From: an uncultured Spartobacteria bacterium
Lineage (GTDB): Bacteria; Verrucomicrobiota; Verrucomicrobiia; Chthoniobacterales; JAATET01
Assembly (NCBI GenBank): GCA_937901895.1
Contig: CALGTD010000109.1
Location: 14,122-78,121 of the forward strand
Direction: 5' to 3'
DNA: 64,000 nucleotides
Below, one piece after another: positions 28,788 to 37,479 of the stretch (positions are counted from its first letter, which is position 1; each line of letters starts with the position of its first letter). The position numbers were made by a program, and so were the translations under genes. The notes beneath the pieces were generated by a model. It was not told the DNA's origin. It worked only from the letters and a program-made list of their open reading frames with translations, and searched no databases.

Positions 28788-29219
28788 ATGAAAGTTCCGA
28801 AGTCGCCCTACGCAAGCATCGAAGGCATCGTCTATTTCCCGCGCATGCTCGAAAAGATCCGCCTGCACGCGGCGGGCGAGTTGCGAGAGGACCTTCACGC
28901 CAATCTGGGCAGCGGCTTCGACGAGCGCTGCTGCAGTTTTTTGCAGGTGTCCTACGAGGATGTTGTTGCGCAGGTGAAGGCGGGCAAGTCGGACGAGGAG
29001 GTGCTGGAATGGTGCTTTGAAAACGGCGTCCGCCCCACGCCGGAGCAGGTCGAGGTCTGGAGCGAATTCATGCGCAAACGGGGCTGGAACGACCAGGTCT
29101 CGGCGAAGCTTGCCGAGCGCATCGCGGAAAGCGGATTTCAGGACCGTGACGACATTCTCGTGATGTTTGATTACATCGATGCGGACGAGGGCCGTCCGAC
29201 CCGCGGAAAGGCGGTCTGA
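28788..29219 (+). CDS. DUF5069 family protein
   Basis: 143 residues from the ATG at 28788, which has a good Shine-Dalgarno (AGGGG five bases upstream). A TTG at 28770 is less likely. The family pattern is clear: VYFPRMLEKIRLHAAGEL near the start, GFDERCC, and an acidic C-terminus. Members occur mainly in Verrucomicrobiota and relatives and have no known activity. No transmembrane or signal region. Confidence 0.85.
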   Translation: MKVPKSPYASIEGIVYFPRMLEKIRLHAAGELREDLHANLGSGFDERCCSFLQVSYEDVVAQVKAGKSDEEVLEWCFENGVRPTPEQVEVWSEFMRKRGWNDQVSAKLAERIAESGFQDRDDILVMFDYIDADEGRPTRGKAV

Positions 29220-29453
29220 TTTTCGACTGACGATTGTGGAGGGATGGGTGAATTCTCCGTCCCCCGCGATGCAGCCGCTTCTCCGATCCATGACCCGGAT
29301 CGCGAAGGGGATCGATATCCTCCCGGCGCGCAGGCCGAATCATCGATGGAGCCCCCTGCAAGGCCGGAATCCGGAGGTCGTTGATTCCGATGATTGACGG
29401 GCGAGATTCGACCTGACAGCGACGCGGCGCCGGACTAGATTTCCGGCTCCCCA

Positions 29454-30692
29454 ATGCAACAGTCCCGTCCCCCTGAAGAGCCGTCGACGTTCTCCGAAAT
29501 GGCGGAGATCGCACCCGCCGACCGCCGCAAACGTCTCCGCAAACTCCTCATTCTCGTGCTGCTGATCAGCATCGGCATTCATGTCGTTGCAGGCATCGGC
29601 GCGGGCATCTGGGTGATCGCACGCTACCTGTCGCAGCCGAAGGCGCAGTTTGTCGTGCAGAAGGAGGTGCAGATGACGCCGCAGGACCGGGAGCACCGGA
29701 TGGCGATGGACGAGCTGTCCTCGCTGCGGCCGAAGCCGGTTTACAACAACCGTATTCAAAGCCTGCGGCCGTCCGCGCTTGCCCTGCCGGAGCTGCCGCG
29801 CATGCCGACCGAGACGCTTGTGCCTCTCGACACCGAGGCGTTGATCACGGACTCCGTGGAAGGAGTCGGTCGAAGCGGACAGGGCAACGGCATGCAAGGC
29901 GGTTTTTTTGGCGGCGCGGGCAATCCCGGCAACGGCCTGCTCGAAGGCACGCTCTACGATCTGAAGCTCAAGGCCAACGGAGAGCCTTCGGAGATCAACC
30001 GCAGCACCGGCGGCTACAATCACGAAGATACTCTGGCCTATATCAAGGCCGTGGGACGGCTGATCAATTCCGGCGCGCGGGACAGCGCGATGCGGAGCTA
30101 CTTCAAGGTTCCCAAAAAGCTCTATCTGGGCCAGCTGGCGATTCCGGTCATCAACGCGAGTGACGCCCCCCGCGCCTTCGATTCCGACATTCAGCCGAGA
30201 TACTGGCTCATTGTTTATCGCGGTCTGGTGAGTCCGCCGAAGGACGGCACGTATCGCTTCGCAGGCTCGGCCGACGACTTCATCCTGGTGCGCTTTAACA
30301 ACCGCGTCGTGCTGGAGGGGTCTCTCACGCCGGCGCGTGTCACGAGCTGGGAGTCCAGGGATTCGGAAAGTCTCCGCGGCGGATGGGGTGAGCGGTTTGG
30401 AGATCCCAAAAAGCACGTCGTCTATGGCGACTGGATCCCGATGAAGGCCGGTCAATTTTATCCGATCGAGATCATGATCGGCGAGATTCCCGGAAGCGCG
30501 TTCTACGCAAACCTCCACATTCAGGAAAAGGACGCGACGTATCAGAAGGGGCCCGACGGCAAGCCGATTCTGCCGCTCTTCAAGCTGCAGGTGAATCTGC
30601 CCGAGCCCGAGCGGCCGGTGCGCCCGGTCGCGAAGGACGGGCCGATTTTCAAGGCGATTACGAGCAAGCAGTCGACGGCCAGCGGGCTTTGA
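29454..30692 (+). CDS. TonB-like anchored periplasmic protein with a PA14-like domain
   Basis: 412 residues: basic cytoplasmic N-terminus (RRKRLRK), one transmembrane helix (about 30-58), then a long periplasmic part. A glycine-rich stretch (about 140-170) is followed by a beta-rich domain at about 230-390 with VYRGLVSPPKDGTYRF and SADDFILVRFNNRVV, close to the Y-x-G and DD patterns of PA14 carbohydrate-binding domains. A prolyl-rich tail ends it. Anchoring plus a carbohydrate-binding-like domain suggests glycan or envelope sensing. Function unproven. Confidence 0.65.
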   Translation: MQQSRPPEEPSTFSEMAEIAPADRRKRLRKLLILVLLISIGIHVVAGIGAGIWVIARYLSQPKAQFVVQKEVQMTPQDREHRMAMDELSSLRPKPVYNNRIQSLRPSALALPELPRMPTETLVPLDTEALITDSVEGVGRSGQGNGMQGGFFGGAGNPGNGLLEGTLYDLKLKANGEPSEINRSTGGYNHEDTLAYIKAVGRLINSGARDSAMRSYFKVPKKLYLGQLAIPVINASDAPRAFDSDIQPRYWLIVYRGLVSPPKDGTYRFAGSADDFILVRFNNRVVLEGSLTPARVTSWESRDSESLRGGWGERFGDPKKHVVYGDWIPMKAGQFYPIEIMIGEIPGSAFYANLHIQEKDATYQKGPDGKPILPLFKLQVNLPEPERPVRPVAKDGPIFKAITSKQSTASGL

Positions 30693-30707
30693 TTCGCGCC
30701 CTCGCGT

Positions 30708-30929
30708 TCACGACGATTCGGCGTTCTCGTCGAGGGTGAAGCCTGCCTTGATTGTGACCTGCCAGTGCGCGATGCGACCGTCCTCGATGTGACCCCGGGT
30801 CTCGACGACCTCGAACCACCGGAGGTTACGGAGGGATTGAGATGCACGCGCGAGGGCGTTTTTCACCGCGTCCTCGATGCCGTCGGGCGAGGAGCCGACG
30901 AGTTCGACCTTCTTGTAGATGTGATTCAT
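30708..30929 (-). CDS. Dodecin family flavin-binding protein
   Basis: 73 residues from the ATG at 30929. The beta-alpha-beta-beta dodecin pattern is intact: an N-terminal YKKVELVGSS strand, helix with IEDAVKNAL, then LRWFEVVETRGHIEDG, whose Trp stacks on flavin, and a final VTIKAGF strand. Dodecins store or scavenge riboflavin/FMN as dodecamers. It is convergent with the PA14-like gene and divergent from the methyltransferase. An upstream in-frame extension of nine residues is possible but not needed. Confidence 0.93.
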   Translation of the reverse strand: MNHIYKKVELVGSSPDGIEDAVKNALARASQSLRNLRWFEVVETRGHIEDGRIAHWQVTIKAGFTLDENAESS

Positions 30930-30998
30930 TGGACGCAGGGAGATCGGTCGCAACGGCGCGCTTGACCGTATCCCGGCGCACTCTCAGGATTTCGCGCC

Positions 30999-31763
30999 TT
31001 GAACGCGCCGACATACAAACCTCTCGATTGGGACATCGAATTCCTCGCCAACAATCCGGTCGTGCGCACGAAACGATTCGGCATTCCGAAGGAGGCGAAG
31101 TCCGTGAAGTATCCGATCCGGCTGCTGCGCTACTGGTTTGGTTATCATCTGCTGCGCATCGCTGCGCAGGATGCCGGACGGCCGCTCGACGTTGCAGAAA
31201 TCGGCGTTCACACCGGGCAGTTTCTCGAGTTTGTGCGTTCGGCCCCGGTGCAGCCTGCGACCGGCAAATGGACCGCGGTGGATGCTGTGATGCTTACCGA
31301 GAAGCTGCGCAAGGCGGGATACGACGATTTCTTCGAGGCGAATCTGGAGGACGCGTCGTTTGATTTGCCGCAGGACTATGACGCGGCGGTGCTGCTGCAT
31401 GTGCTCGAGCATCTGTTCGAGCCCGAGGCGGTGCTGGCGAAGATTGCGCGTCGCATTCGTCCGGGGGGAGTATTGATTGGTGGTTTCCCGGTGCTGCCGG
31501 ATTTCCTCGTGAAATCCCGTCAGGCAGCAGTGCGAAAGACCGCGAAACCGATGGGACACGTGAGTGTATTTTCGCCCGAGCGCGTGCGACGGATGGGCGA
31601 GGCCGCCGGCTGCACGACCGAGTTTTTGAGCGGCGCGTTTTTCATGCGCAGCAAGGGGAGTCCGCTGGAAAATTCCGCGGGGTGGATGCGCTTCAATCTC
31701 GCCTGGGGTGGGGCGATGCCGTGGTGGCCGGGCGAGATCTACTGGCTGATGCGGAAGCGTTGA
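30999..31763 (+). CDS. Class I SAM-dependent methyltransferase
   Basis: 254 residues from a TTG at 30999; no upstream ATG fits. The SAM-binding glycine motif VAEIGVHTGQFLEF (about 66-79) and the post-I motif LLHVLEHL are typical of ubiE/COQ5-like Rossmann methyltransferases. The last 40 residues are aromatic-rich (AWGGAMPWWPGEIYW) and may associate with membranes. The substrate cannot be told from the sequence. Confidence 0.75.
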   Translation: MNAPTYKPLDWDIEFLANNPVVRTKRFGIPKEAKSVKYPIRLLRYWFGYHLLRIAAQDAGRPLDVAEIGVHTGQFLEFVRSAPVQPATGKWTAVDAVMLTEKLRKAGYDDFFEANLEDASFDLPQDYDAAVLLHVLEHLFEPEAVLAKIARRIRPGGVLIGGFPVLPDFLVKSRQAAVRKTAKPMGHVSVFSPERVRRMGEAAGCTTEFLSGAFFMRSKGSPLENSAGWMRFNLAWGGAMPWWPGEIYWLMRKR

Positions 31764-31793
31764 GCCGGGCGGCGCCGGTCACGCCGGGGAGCG

Positions 31794-33041
31794 TCACAGC
31801 TGGGCCGCGATCGTCTTGAAGACATCGGTGACGTCTTTGAAGCCATCGAGGTTTTCCGATCCGGGGCCGGTGCCGACTGCGATGACATCCTCGACGACCC
31901 CGATGGCCGCAGGAGCCCTCACCGCTGCGGGTTCGCTCGGCACAGGCGGCTGATCCGGGGTTGCCTGATCGCCCGGAAGGGTTCCGCCCGGACCGGTGGA
32001 CCATGTGATGGACGGAATTCCCTGCGCATTGGTTCCAATGATCGACATCCCGCGGTCGTTCTTGAACGGAAAGCCGTTCATGCGAAATCCTCCCACGGAT
32101 TGCTTGCCGGTGACGATGATCAGGGCGTTTTCCCCCGCATACTGGATTGCCGCTCCGACGGCGCGGTCGAGTTCCTGAATCTCGCGCAGCACGCGTTCGC
32201 CTTCATTGTTGTGCGAGGCCTTCGCAATCAAGCCGGCATCGACCACGAGGAAATAGCCCTGCGGGTTGTATTGGAGAAGGCGGATCGCATTGCGCACGAG
32301 ATCGGCGAGGGAGGGATGGGAGCCGTCGCGGTCTGCGACATCGGCGAACTCGAGGTTGCCCGGTCGAAAAACTCCAAGGACGCGCGCGGCGCGCCATGCC
32401 GGCACCTCAAGGAGCTCGTTGCGCGTGCGCACGATGTCGTAGCCGCGGTCGCGCATTTCCAGCAATAGATCGCGTCCGTCGGTGCGACCGCCCTCCTTCG
32501 CCTCCGGCAGGAAGTCGTTCGCTCCGCCACCGAGCAGCAAATCGACATTCAGCTGCGAGAGCTGCAGGGCGATGCCCTCGTGATCCAGCGGCGATGAGGT
32601 CTTTGCGTAGAACGCCGCAGCGGTGGCATCCGTGAGGGAGGCGTTCGACACGATGCCGACTGCACGTCCGCTTTTCTGCGCAAGTTCGAGCAGGGTGACG
32701 AGCGGCTTGCCGCCGGCGTCGACGGAGAGCGAGCGGTTGTTGACCTTCCTGCCCGTCGCAATGGCGCTGGCGGCTGCCGCGGCGTCTGGCACCGCGAAAT
32801 CGTTCGCATAAGTCGTCAGCAACGCGAGGTTGGGGAACCGCTCGATCTCGAGGCGGTTGTGAGCGCCGTCGTCGTAGATGCGCGCCGGCGCGAGCATGCC
32901 GGTGGTGAGTCCGTCTCCGATGAAGAGAATGACCGCGAACGGCTTCTGGACGACCCACTTCGTGTAAAAAAGGAAGCCGGCCGCAACGAACACAAGCAGG
33001 CAGAAGAGCGCGAGAATGCGGTTGCGCAGTTTCTTGGACAT
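31794..33041 (-). CDS. Membrane-anchored alkaline phosphatase homologue, catalytically degenerate
   Basis: 415 residues from the ATG at 33041 with one N-terminal transmembrane helix (about 9-27) and a PhoA-type fold. Metal Asp43 (IGDG), Asp86, Asp138/Thr140 (TDAT) and His277 are kept. The nucleophilic Ser next to Asp86 is Ala87 (PDAAAA where active enzymes have D-S-A). The Glu322 equivalent is Asp268, the Asp327 equivalent is Ala273, the Asp369-His370 pair is Lys313-Gln314, and the His412 position is missing. It is probably a binding or scaffolding pseudoenzyme rather than a phosphatase. Convergent with the methyltransferase. Confidence 0.8.
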   Translation of the reverse strand: MSKKLRNRILALFCLLVFVAAGFLFYTKWVVQKPFAVILFIGDGLTTGMLAPARIYDDGAHNRLEIERFPNLALLTTYANDFAVPDAAAAASAIATGRKVNNRSLSVDAGGKPLVTLLELAQKSGRAVGIVSNASLTDATAAAFYAKTSSPLDHEGIALQLSQLNVDLLLGGGANDFLPEAKEGGRTDGRDLLLEMRDRGYDIVRTRNELLEVPAWRAARVLGVFRPGNLEFADVADRDGSHPSLADLVRNAIRLLQYNPQGYFLVVDAGLIAKASHNNEGERVLREIQELDRAVGAAIQYAGENALIIVTGKQSVGGFRMNGFPFKNDRGMSIIGTNAQGIPSITWSTGPGGTLPGDQATPDQPPVPSEPAAVRAPAAIGVVEDVIAVGTGPGSENLDGFKDVTDVFKTIAAQL

Positions 33042-33129
33042 CGGGATGCTCGTTCCATCACACCCGGCGCCGATTGGCAATCTTGCGCATTGCGAATCGC
33101 GCGTATGTTGCGTAGAAGTCGGCTTCGAT

Positions 33130-33203
33130 TACCCCGTGGTGTAACGGTAACACAGAGGCCTTTGGAGCCTTTATTCATGGTTCGAATCCATGCGGGGTAG
33201 CCA
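33130..33203 (+). tRNA. tRNA-Gln (anticodon UUG)
   Basis: A cloverleaf folds directly: acceptor TACCCCG/CGGGGTA, D stem GTGT/ACAC, anticodon stem GAGGC/GCCTT with loop CTTTGGA (anticodon TTG), and T arm CATGG-TTCGAAT-CCATG. The discriminator is G at 33200 and CCA (33201-33203) is encoded. Confidence 0.95.
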
Positions 33204-33241
33204 TCCCTCAAGCCCTTCGATGAAGCCGTTCGTGACGGCTT

Positions 33242-33874
33242 TCAAGGCAGCTGGATGATTCCCCGGCGGAGCGCCACCGTGACGGCGGCAGTGCGGTCGG
33301 GCACCTGAAGTTTTCCGAGGATGTTCTTTACGTGCCACTTCACGGTTCCCTCGGTGAGGCCGAAGCGACCGCCCACCTCCTTGTTCGCCAGTCCGGTCGC
33401 GAGAAGCTGGAGAATTTCCCGCTCGCGCTGGGTAAGGGGTTCGGACCGCTTGCGGTTGGCAAGTTGCGCGGCGACGTCGCGGGGAATCCATTTTTTGCCC
33501 GCGGCGAGGGCGCGAATCGCAGGCACGATTTGTTCGCTCGAACTGTGCTTGAGCAGATACCCGGTTGCGCCTGCCTCCAGCGCGGCGTGGATCTCTTCAT
33601 CTCCCTCGTAGCTGCTGAGGACGAGAATACGGGCGCCCGGATCCTTGGCCCGAATGAGCCTCGCCGCCTCCACGCCGGAACATACGGGCATGCGGAGGTC
33701 CATGAGCGTGACGTGTGGAGTGAGAGCTTCCCAGGCCTCGACCGCCTTTAATCCGTTTGGGGCTTCTCCGACGACTTCCATGTCCTCTTCCTCGTCGAGA
33801 ATGCTTCGAAGACCGGCGCGCACCACAAAGTGGTCGTCGACGAGGAGAATGCGGATTCGGGAGGATGGTTTCAT
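33242..33874 (-). CDS. LuxR/NarL-type response regulator
   Basis: 210 residues: a receiver domain (1-125) with acidic pair DD13-14, phosphoacceptor Asp59 in LMDLRMP and Lys in GYLLKHSSS. It is followed by a LuxR-type helix-turn-helix (about 148-205, LTQREREILQLLATGLANKEV). It is the partner of the histidine kinase directly upstream; start and stop overlap by 4 nt (ATGA). The target genes are not evident. The proximity of the degenerate phosphatase and of an unlinked tRNA gives no clue. Confidence 0.94.
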   Translation of the reverse strand: MKPSSRIRILLVDDHFVVRAGLRSILDEEEDMEVVGEAPNGLKAVEAWEALTPHVTLMDLRMPVCSGVEAARLIRAKDPGARILVLSSYEGDEEIHAALEAGATGYLLKHSSSEQIVPAIRALAAGKKWIPRDVAAQLANRKRSEPLTQREREILQLLATGLANKEVGGRFGLTEGTVKWHVKNILGKLQVPDRTAAVTVALRRGIIQLP

Positions 33875-36042
33875 TCCGGGAGGGGGGAGACAGGTATCGG
33901 GACCCGAACGTGCACGACGCAGCCGGTGTCCTGGTTGCTGGAAATGGTGAGCTCGCCGCCGATCCGGTCCGCACGTTCCTGCATGCCTCGCAAACCGAAG
34001 CGACCGCTGGAGTCGAGTGGAGGGGGATCATTTGCGCCGTCGTTCATCACGGAGAGGTCGATCTGGTCATCGGTGACGGCGAGTTTGATCTGCAGCTGTG
34101 TCGGACGCGCGTGTTTGACCGCGTTCGTCAATGCCTCCTGCCCGATGCGGAAGAGGTTGTCCTCGATGAGGGGCGGAATCTCGGTTCCGGTGCGCGATTG
34201 CTGAAGGCAAACCTGGATGCCCGTTCCCTCCACGAGGGAACGGGCCGCGCGTTCGAGTGCCTCGCCGAGGTCGAAGCGCTCGGATTCGCTCGAGCGCAGA
34301 TTCCAGATGGAGTGGCGCGCTTCGATGTGGCACTGCTGCACGAGAGATCGCACCGCCGCGAGACGCTTCCTGATCTCGTCACTCGCTCCGTTTTTTGCGG
34401 CGTTGATTCCCTGCAAGTGAAGCTGGATGCCGGTGAGGCCCTGCTCGAGCGTGTCGTGAAGGTCGCGTGCGAGGCGGTTGCGTTCGGCGGTGATGGCCTC
34501 GCGCTCGTGAATCTCCGCCTGCAGGCGGATGTTGCGACGCGCGATGAGAAAAGCGATCAGCAGGACGACGAGCAGCACGGCGAGTGTGATGCTCAGGAGT
34601 GTGAGCAGGCGTTTGACGGTGAAGAAGCTGGCCGGCCTCAGGGCGGTGACGTCCTCCACGCCGGGGACGAGAATTCGAAAAGACTCGGGATTTCCCGATG
34701 CATCCGTCTGGACCTGACAGATGCCTTGAAGCCGAAGCGTGCTTCCGATCTCGAGTTTGCGCGCCAGTTCGGAAACGCCAGCCCCCTCGAGTTCCGCCGT
34801 AAACACGAGATGAGGGGCCTGCAGGGCGAGGACGAGTGCGCCCCGGCCGGAGGAGGATTCGCCCGGGCGGGGCGGAGCCCGCATCCGGTCGAGAAGCTGG
34901 CCGGTCACGGCGACATAGGTCCCGTGCATCGAGTCATCGAGCAACTGCGCCGCATCGACCTCGATCGGCGCGATCCGGCCTGCCTCGGACTCCGCCGGTT
35001 TGATCATCGCATCCGAAAGGACGGGCAGGCCGTTCTCGAGATCCGGATAGCCTGCTGCCTGCACCCATTCGCCGGGATGAACTCTCGAGACATCGGCGCT
35101 CTTGACGCCAAGGCCGCCGTGTCCATCGCTGAGATAGGCGATGCCGTTCTTCGTCAGAATCACCTGTCCGCGAACGCGCCGCCAGTCGCCGCGGACCACC
35201 TGCCCGGGCAGGTGATCGAAGACGTCGGAGAGGGGGGTGAACGTGCGGTCCCACGGGCGCACCCCTTTCGGTCCAAAGATTTTCAGATCCTTTTGATCCG
35301 CGGCCCAAACCTCGACATCGATGAGTTGCGAGATGTAGTGGGGAACTTCGGGCGGAGAATTCGCGGCGAGGAGTTGCGCATCCACCAGTCGCTGAAGCGT
35401 CCCGCGTGCTTTCACCGGGCGGGCGATTCCCTGGATTCCCACCTTGCACGCGACCAGTTCTTCGAGGTTGAGATCGTGGACGTTGCTGATCCGCGCGGTG
35501 ATGCGATAGGAACTCGCATTGAGCACGACCCGGAGGGTGGTGGGCGTCACCATTTCCGCCGAGCGCACCCATCCCTCGATATAGACGGGCTCGTTGTTGA
35601 GGTATCCATGCAGCAGGTCGGACATGGAGGATCGCATCACGTGAAACGGTTTGGGGGGCTCACTGCTTCCCGCCTTTCGAAACGTGGATTCCGCCAGGAT
35701 GGGAAAGAACGAGCCGCGGGTCAGGGTGCCATCCACTTCGAGGACGTCTCCCACCTCCGGCCAGTCGCCATGGTTGAATGTGATGCACAGTCCGCCTGTG
35801 CCGTCATGGATGAGGAATTCCTTTTTCTCCGTTGGATCCACCCAGGTCACAATGCCTCGCGTCTGCGCAGGTTGGTTCGCGAATGACGCGGATCCTGCGG
35901 TTCGGAGAAGGTCCCGGACTGGAGGGACCGAAGGGGCATCCGCTACGGCGATCGCGACATGCAACAAACAACCTGCCATCACGGCGAGGACCGTGGAGGC
36001 AGGGACGAACGGAACGGAGGGGAGCCTGCGGAGGGGGCGCAT
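33871..36042 (-). CDS. Sensor histidine kinase (HisKA_3) with OB-fold-like periplasmic repeats
   Basis: 723 residues: a signal peptide (1-34), a long extracytoplasmic region (35-470) made of three or four OB-fold-like beta repeats, a transmembrane helix (about 478-500), then a HisKA_3 dimerisation domain with H-box RDLHDTLEQG (His529). A GHKL ATPase domain has N-box EALTNAVKHA (636-645) and G-boxes FGLRG. The OB-like repeats (patterns FLIHDGTGGL and GDVLEVDGT) recur in Verrucomicrobiota sensor kinases and resemble nucleic-acid or oligosaccharide binding folds. Overlaps the response regulator by 4 nt. Confidence 0.92.
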   Translation of the reverse strand: MRPLRRLPSVPFVPASTVLAVMAGCLLHVAIAVADAPSVPPVRDLLRTAGSASFANQPAQTRGIVTWVDPTEKKEFLIHDGTGGLCITFNHGDWPEVGDVLEVDGTLTRGSFFPILAESTFRKAGSSEPPKPFHVMRSSMSDLLHGYLNNEPVYIEGWVRSAEMVTPTTLRVVLNASSYRITARISNVHDLNLEELVACKVGIQGIARPVKARGTLQRLVDAQLLAANSPPEVPHYISQLIDVEVWAADQKDLKIFGPKGVRPWDRTFTPLSDVFDHLPGQVVRGDWRRVRGQVILTKNGIAYLSDGHGGLGVKSADVSRVHPGEWVQAAGYPDLENGLPVLSDAMIKPAESEAGRIAPIEVDAAQLLDDSMHGTYVAVTGQLLDRMRAPPRPGESSSGRGALVLALQAPHLVFTAELEGAGVSELARKLEIGSTLRLQGICQVQTDASGNPESFRILVPGVEDVTALRPASFFTVKRLLTLLSITLAVLLVVLLIAFLIARRNIRLQAEIHEREAITAERNRLARDLHDTLEQGLTGIQLHLQGINAAKNGASDEIRKRLAAVRSLVQQCHIEARHSIWNLRSSESERFDLGEALERAARSLVEGTGIQVCLQQSRTGTEIPPLIEDNLFRIGQEALTNAVKHARPTQLQIKLAVTDDQIDLSVMNDGANDPPPLDSSGRFGLRGMQERADRIGGELTISSNQDTGCVVHVRVPIPVSPLPE

Positions 36043-36360
36043 CTCTGCGGGGAAGATAGGACGGAGTGGCTCTCCATCGCACGTTTTTTTAGCTCCCTTT
36101 CCAAAGAGGGGTGCTGGCGAAGATCGTGTTTCCCATCATGCTTGAGGCGGTCGGTCGCTCCTGAGGGGTGCGGTGGGCTTGCCCGGAGCCACGGCTCCGC
36201 GAAGCGAAGAGAGTCCCGGTTTCTAGAGGGGACCGGGACTCTCTATCTCTCTATCTGAAGGGCTTCCCCTTCCGAAAGGGGGGCGGCACGCATGTGCGCA
36301 TTTTGAGACTGTGCCGCTGCAATTCAGCAACGAATTGAGTCCACCCCATACAAATAACCA
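36043..36360. other. Intergenic region (about 320 bp) without a gene
   Basis: No convincing reading frame. It separates the kinase start from the first PEP-CTERM gene and holds several inverted repeats: a 13-bp perfect one (36208-36244) and shorter ones at about 36185-36198 and 36266-36281. None is followed by a T-run on either strand. A promoter for the PEP-CTERM gene probably lies in the last 60 bp, but no clear -35/-10 pair is visible. Confidence 0.6.
36208..36244. repeat. Perfect 13-bp inverted repeat
   Basis: AGAGAGTCCCGGT (36208-36220) pairs with ACCGGGACTCTCT (36232-36244) over an 11-nt loop. With no U-run on either side it does not look like an ordinary terminator. It could be a REP-like element or an mRNA-stabilising hairpin. 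Confidence 0.7.
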
Positions 36361-37356
36361 ATGAAACTCCTCAGTATCCCCTCCAGTAGAACCACCGCAA
36401 AACTTGCGGCCATCATCTGCAGCGCCGGGCTTTCCGCCTCCGCTGCGGACATTACGATGACCGGCAACAACGGTAGCGGAACCAGCGGCTTCAACTCCGG
36501 CACGAATTGGCCGGGTAACGTGGCTCCCGAGGCCGGCAACGACTACTTCACCGGAAATTACACACTGCGCACGCCGAACGGCAGCGCCTCGGCATTCACC
36601 TTTGCGGGAGACTCTCTCACCGTGTCGGGCAGCGGTCGACTCCTCTATAAAGGAGGCAATGGTGGGACGATCATCATCAATGATTTCCGACTGGTCAATG
36701 GCGGTGCCTTTGAACAGGGCGGCGGTTCCGGCGACGGGATTGCAATGACCCTCGGTGGCACGATCACGCTTGGCGGCACCGGCGGCGTCATTCGCACCGG
36801 TGCAGGAAATGCGTCCGGGCGCACGACGACGGTCACTGCCAGTATTGGCGGTTCAGGACATCTGACCCTCCTCAACCACGAGCCGGGAGGCGGAGGTCTG
36901 GCCCTCACCTACCTGCAAGGACTGAACACCTATACCGGGGGAACGACGATTGGAAGTGGCAACGCTTCCAACAAATTCCGTCTCGTCGTGGAATCCAGCC
37001 TGGGTGTTGGCGGCGATGTCGAGGTTCTCGACGGTGCAGAGTTGCAGCTCGACATCAACACCGCTCTTGGAACGAGTCAGAACCTGATTCTTTCCGAAGC
37101 GCTGGCGGATGGTTCGATCAATCTCAACTTCGATGGGACCAATGCGATTGGAGGATTGTCGTTCGACGGCGGTCTAACGTTTGCCGGTGTTGGCACCTAC
37201 GGCGGGATTGGATCGGGAGCCACTTTCGAGATGCCCGTGTTCACCGGCGCCGGCACCCTCACGGTGGTGCCTGAGCCTGCGGAAATCAGTCTCGCGATCG
37301 CCGCTGGATTGGGTCTGCTCGCCTTCGTGCGTCGCGCCAGACTCCGTCGCAGCTAA
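36361..37356 (+). CDS. PEP-CTERM sorted beta-strand-repeat protein, copy 1
   Basis: 331 residues with a signal peptide (MKLLSIPSSRTTAKLAAII, cleavage after SASA). It has a glycine-rich beta-strand body in the style of autotransporter-associated repeats (GGTITLGGTGGVIRTGAGN) and a C-terminal PEP-CTERM tripartite signal: VVPEPAE, a hydrophobic helix and the basic tail RRARLRR. Such proteins are sorted and cut by an exosortase system. It is tandem to a close paralogue at 37480 and precedes a strong hairpin. Likely a surface or biofilm-matrix protein; the exosortase gene is not in the window. Confidence 0.9.
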   Translation: MKLLSIPSSRTTAKLAAIICSAGLSASAADITMTGNNGSGTSGFNSGTNWPGNVAPEAGNDYFTGNYTLRTPNGSASAFTFAGDSLTVSGSGRLLYKGGNGGTIIINDFRLVNGGAFEQGGGSGDGIAMTLGGTITLGGTGGVIRTGAGNASGRTTTVTASIGGSGHLTLLNHEPGGGGLALTYLQGLNTYTGGTTIGSGNASNKFRLVVESSLGVGGDVEVLDGAELQLDINTALGTSQNLILSEALADGSINLNFDGTNAIGGLSFDGGLTFAGVGTYGGIGSGATFEMPVFTGAGTLTVVPEPAEISLAIAAGLGLLAFVRRARLRRS

Positions 37357-37373
37357 CCCTTCCGTGAGAATTC

Positions 37374-37416
37374 ATGGAGCCCGGCCGATGGATTCACGCC
37401 GGGCTCCATTCCCTTT
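37374..37416 (+). terminator. Hairpin downstream of the first PEP-CTERM gene
   Basis: A perfect 12-bp stem (ATGGAGCCCGGC at 37374-37385 with GCCGGGCTCCAT at 37398-37409) over a 12-nt loop is followed by TCCCTTTG. It lies 18 bp past the stop of 36361-37356. The tail is only modestly U-rich. Confidence 0.65.
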
Positions 37417-37479
37417 GCATCTCCCGAAATGGTTGGAACTCCTCCTCTCCCGACCGTAAAACGACGCAACTCCCCCAAT

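Noticed and set aside
32816..33211. Minus-strand frame over tRNA-Gln
   Set aside because: The translated tRNA gives the well-known spurious peptide pattern; the tRNA structure is perfect.
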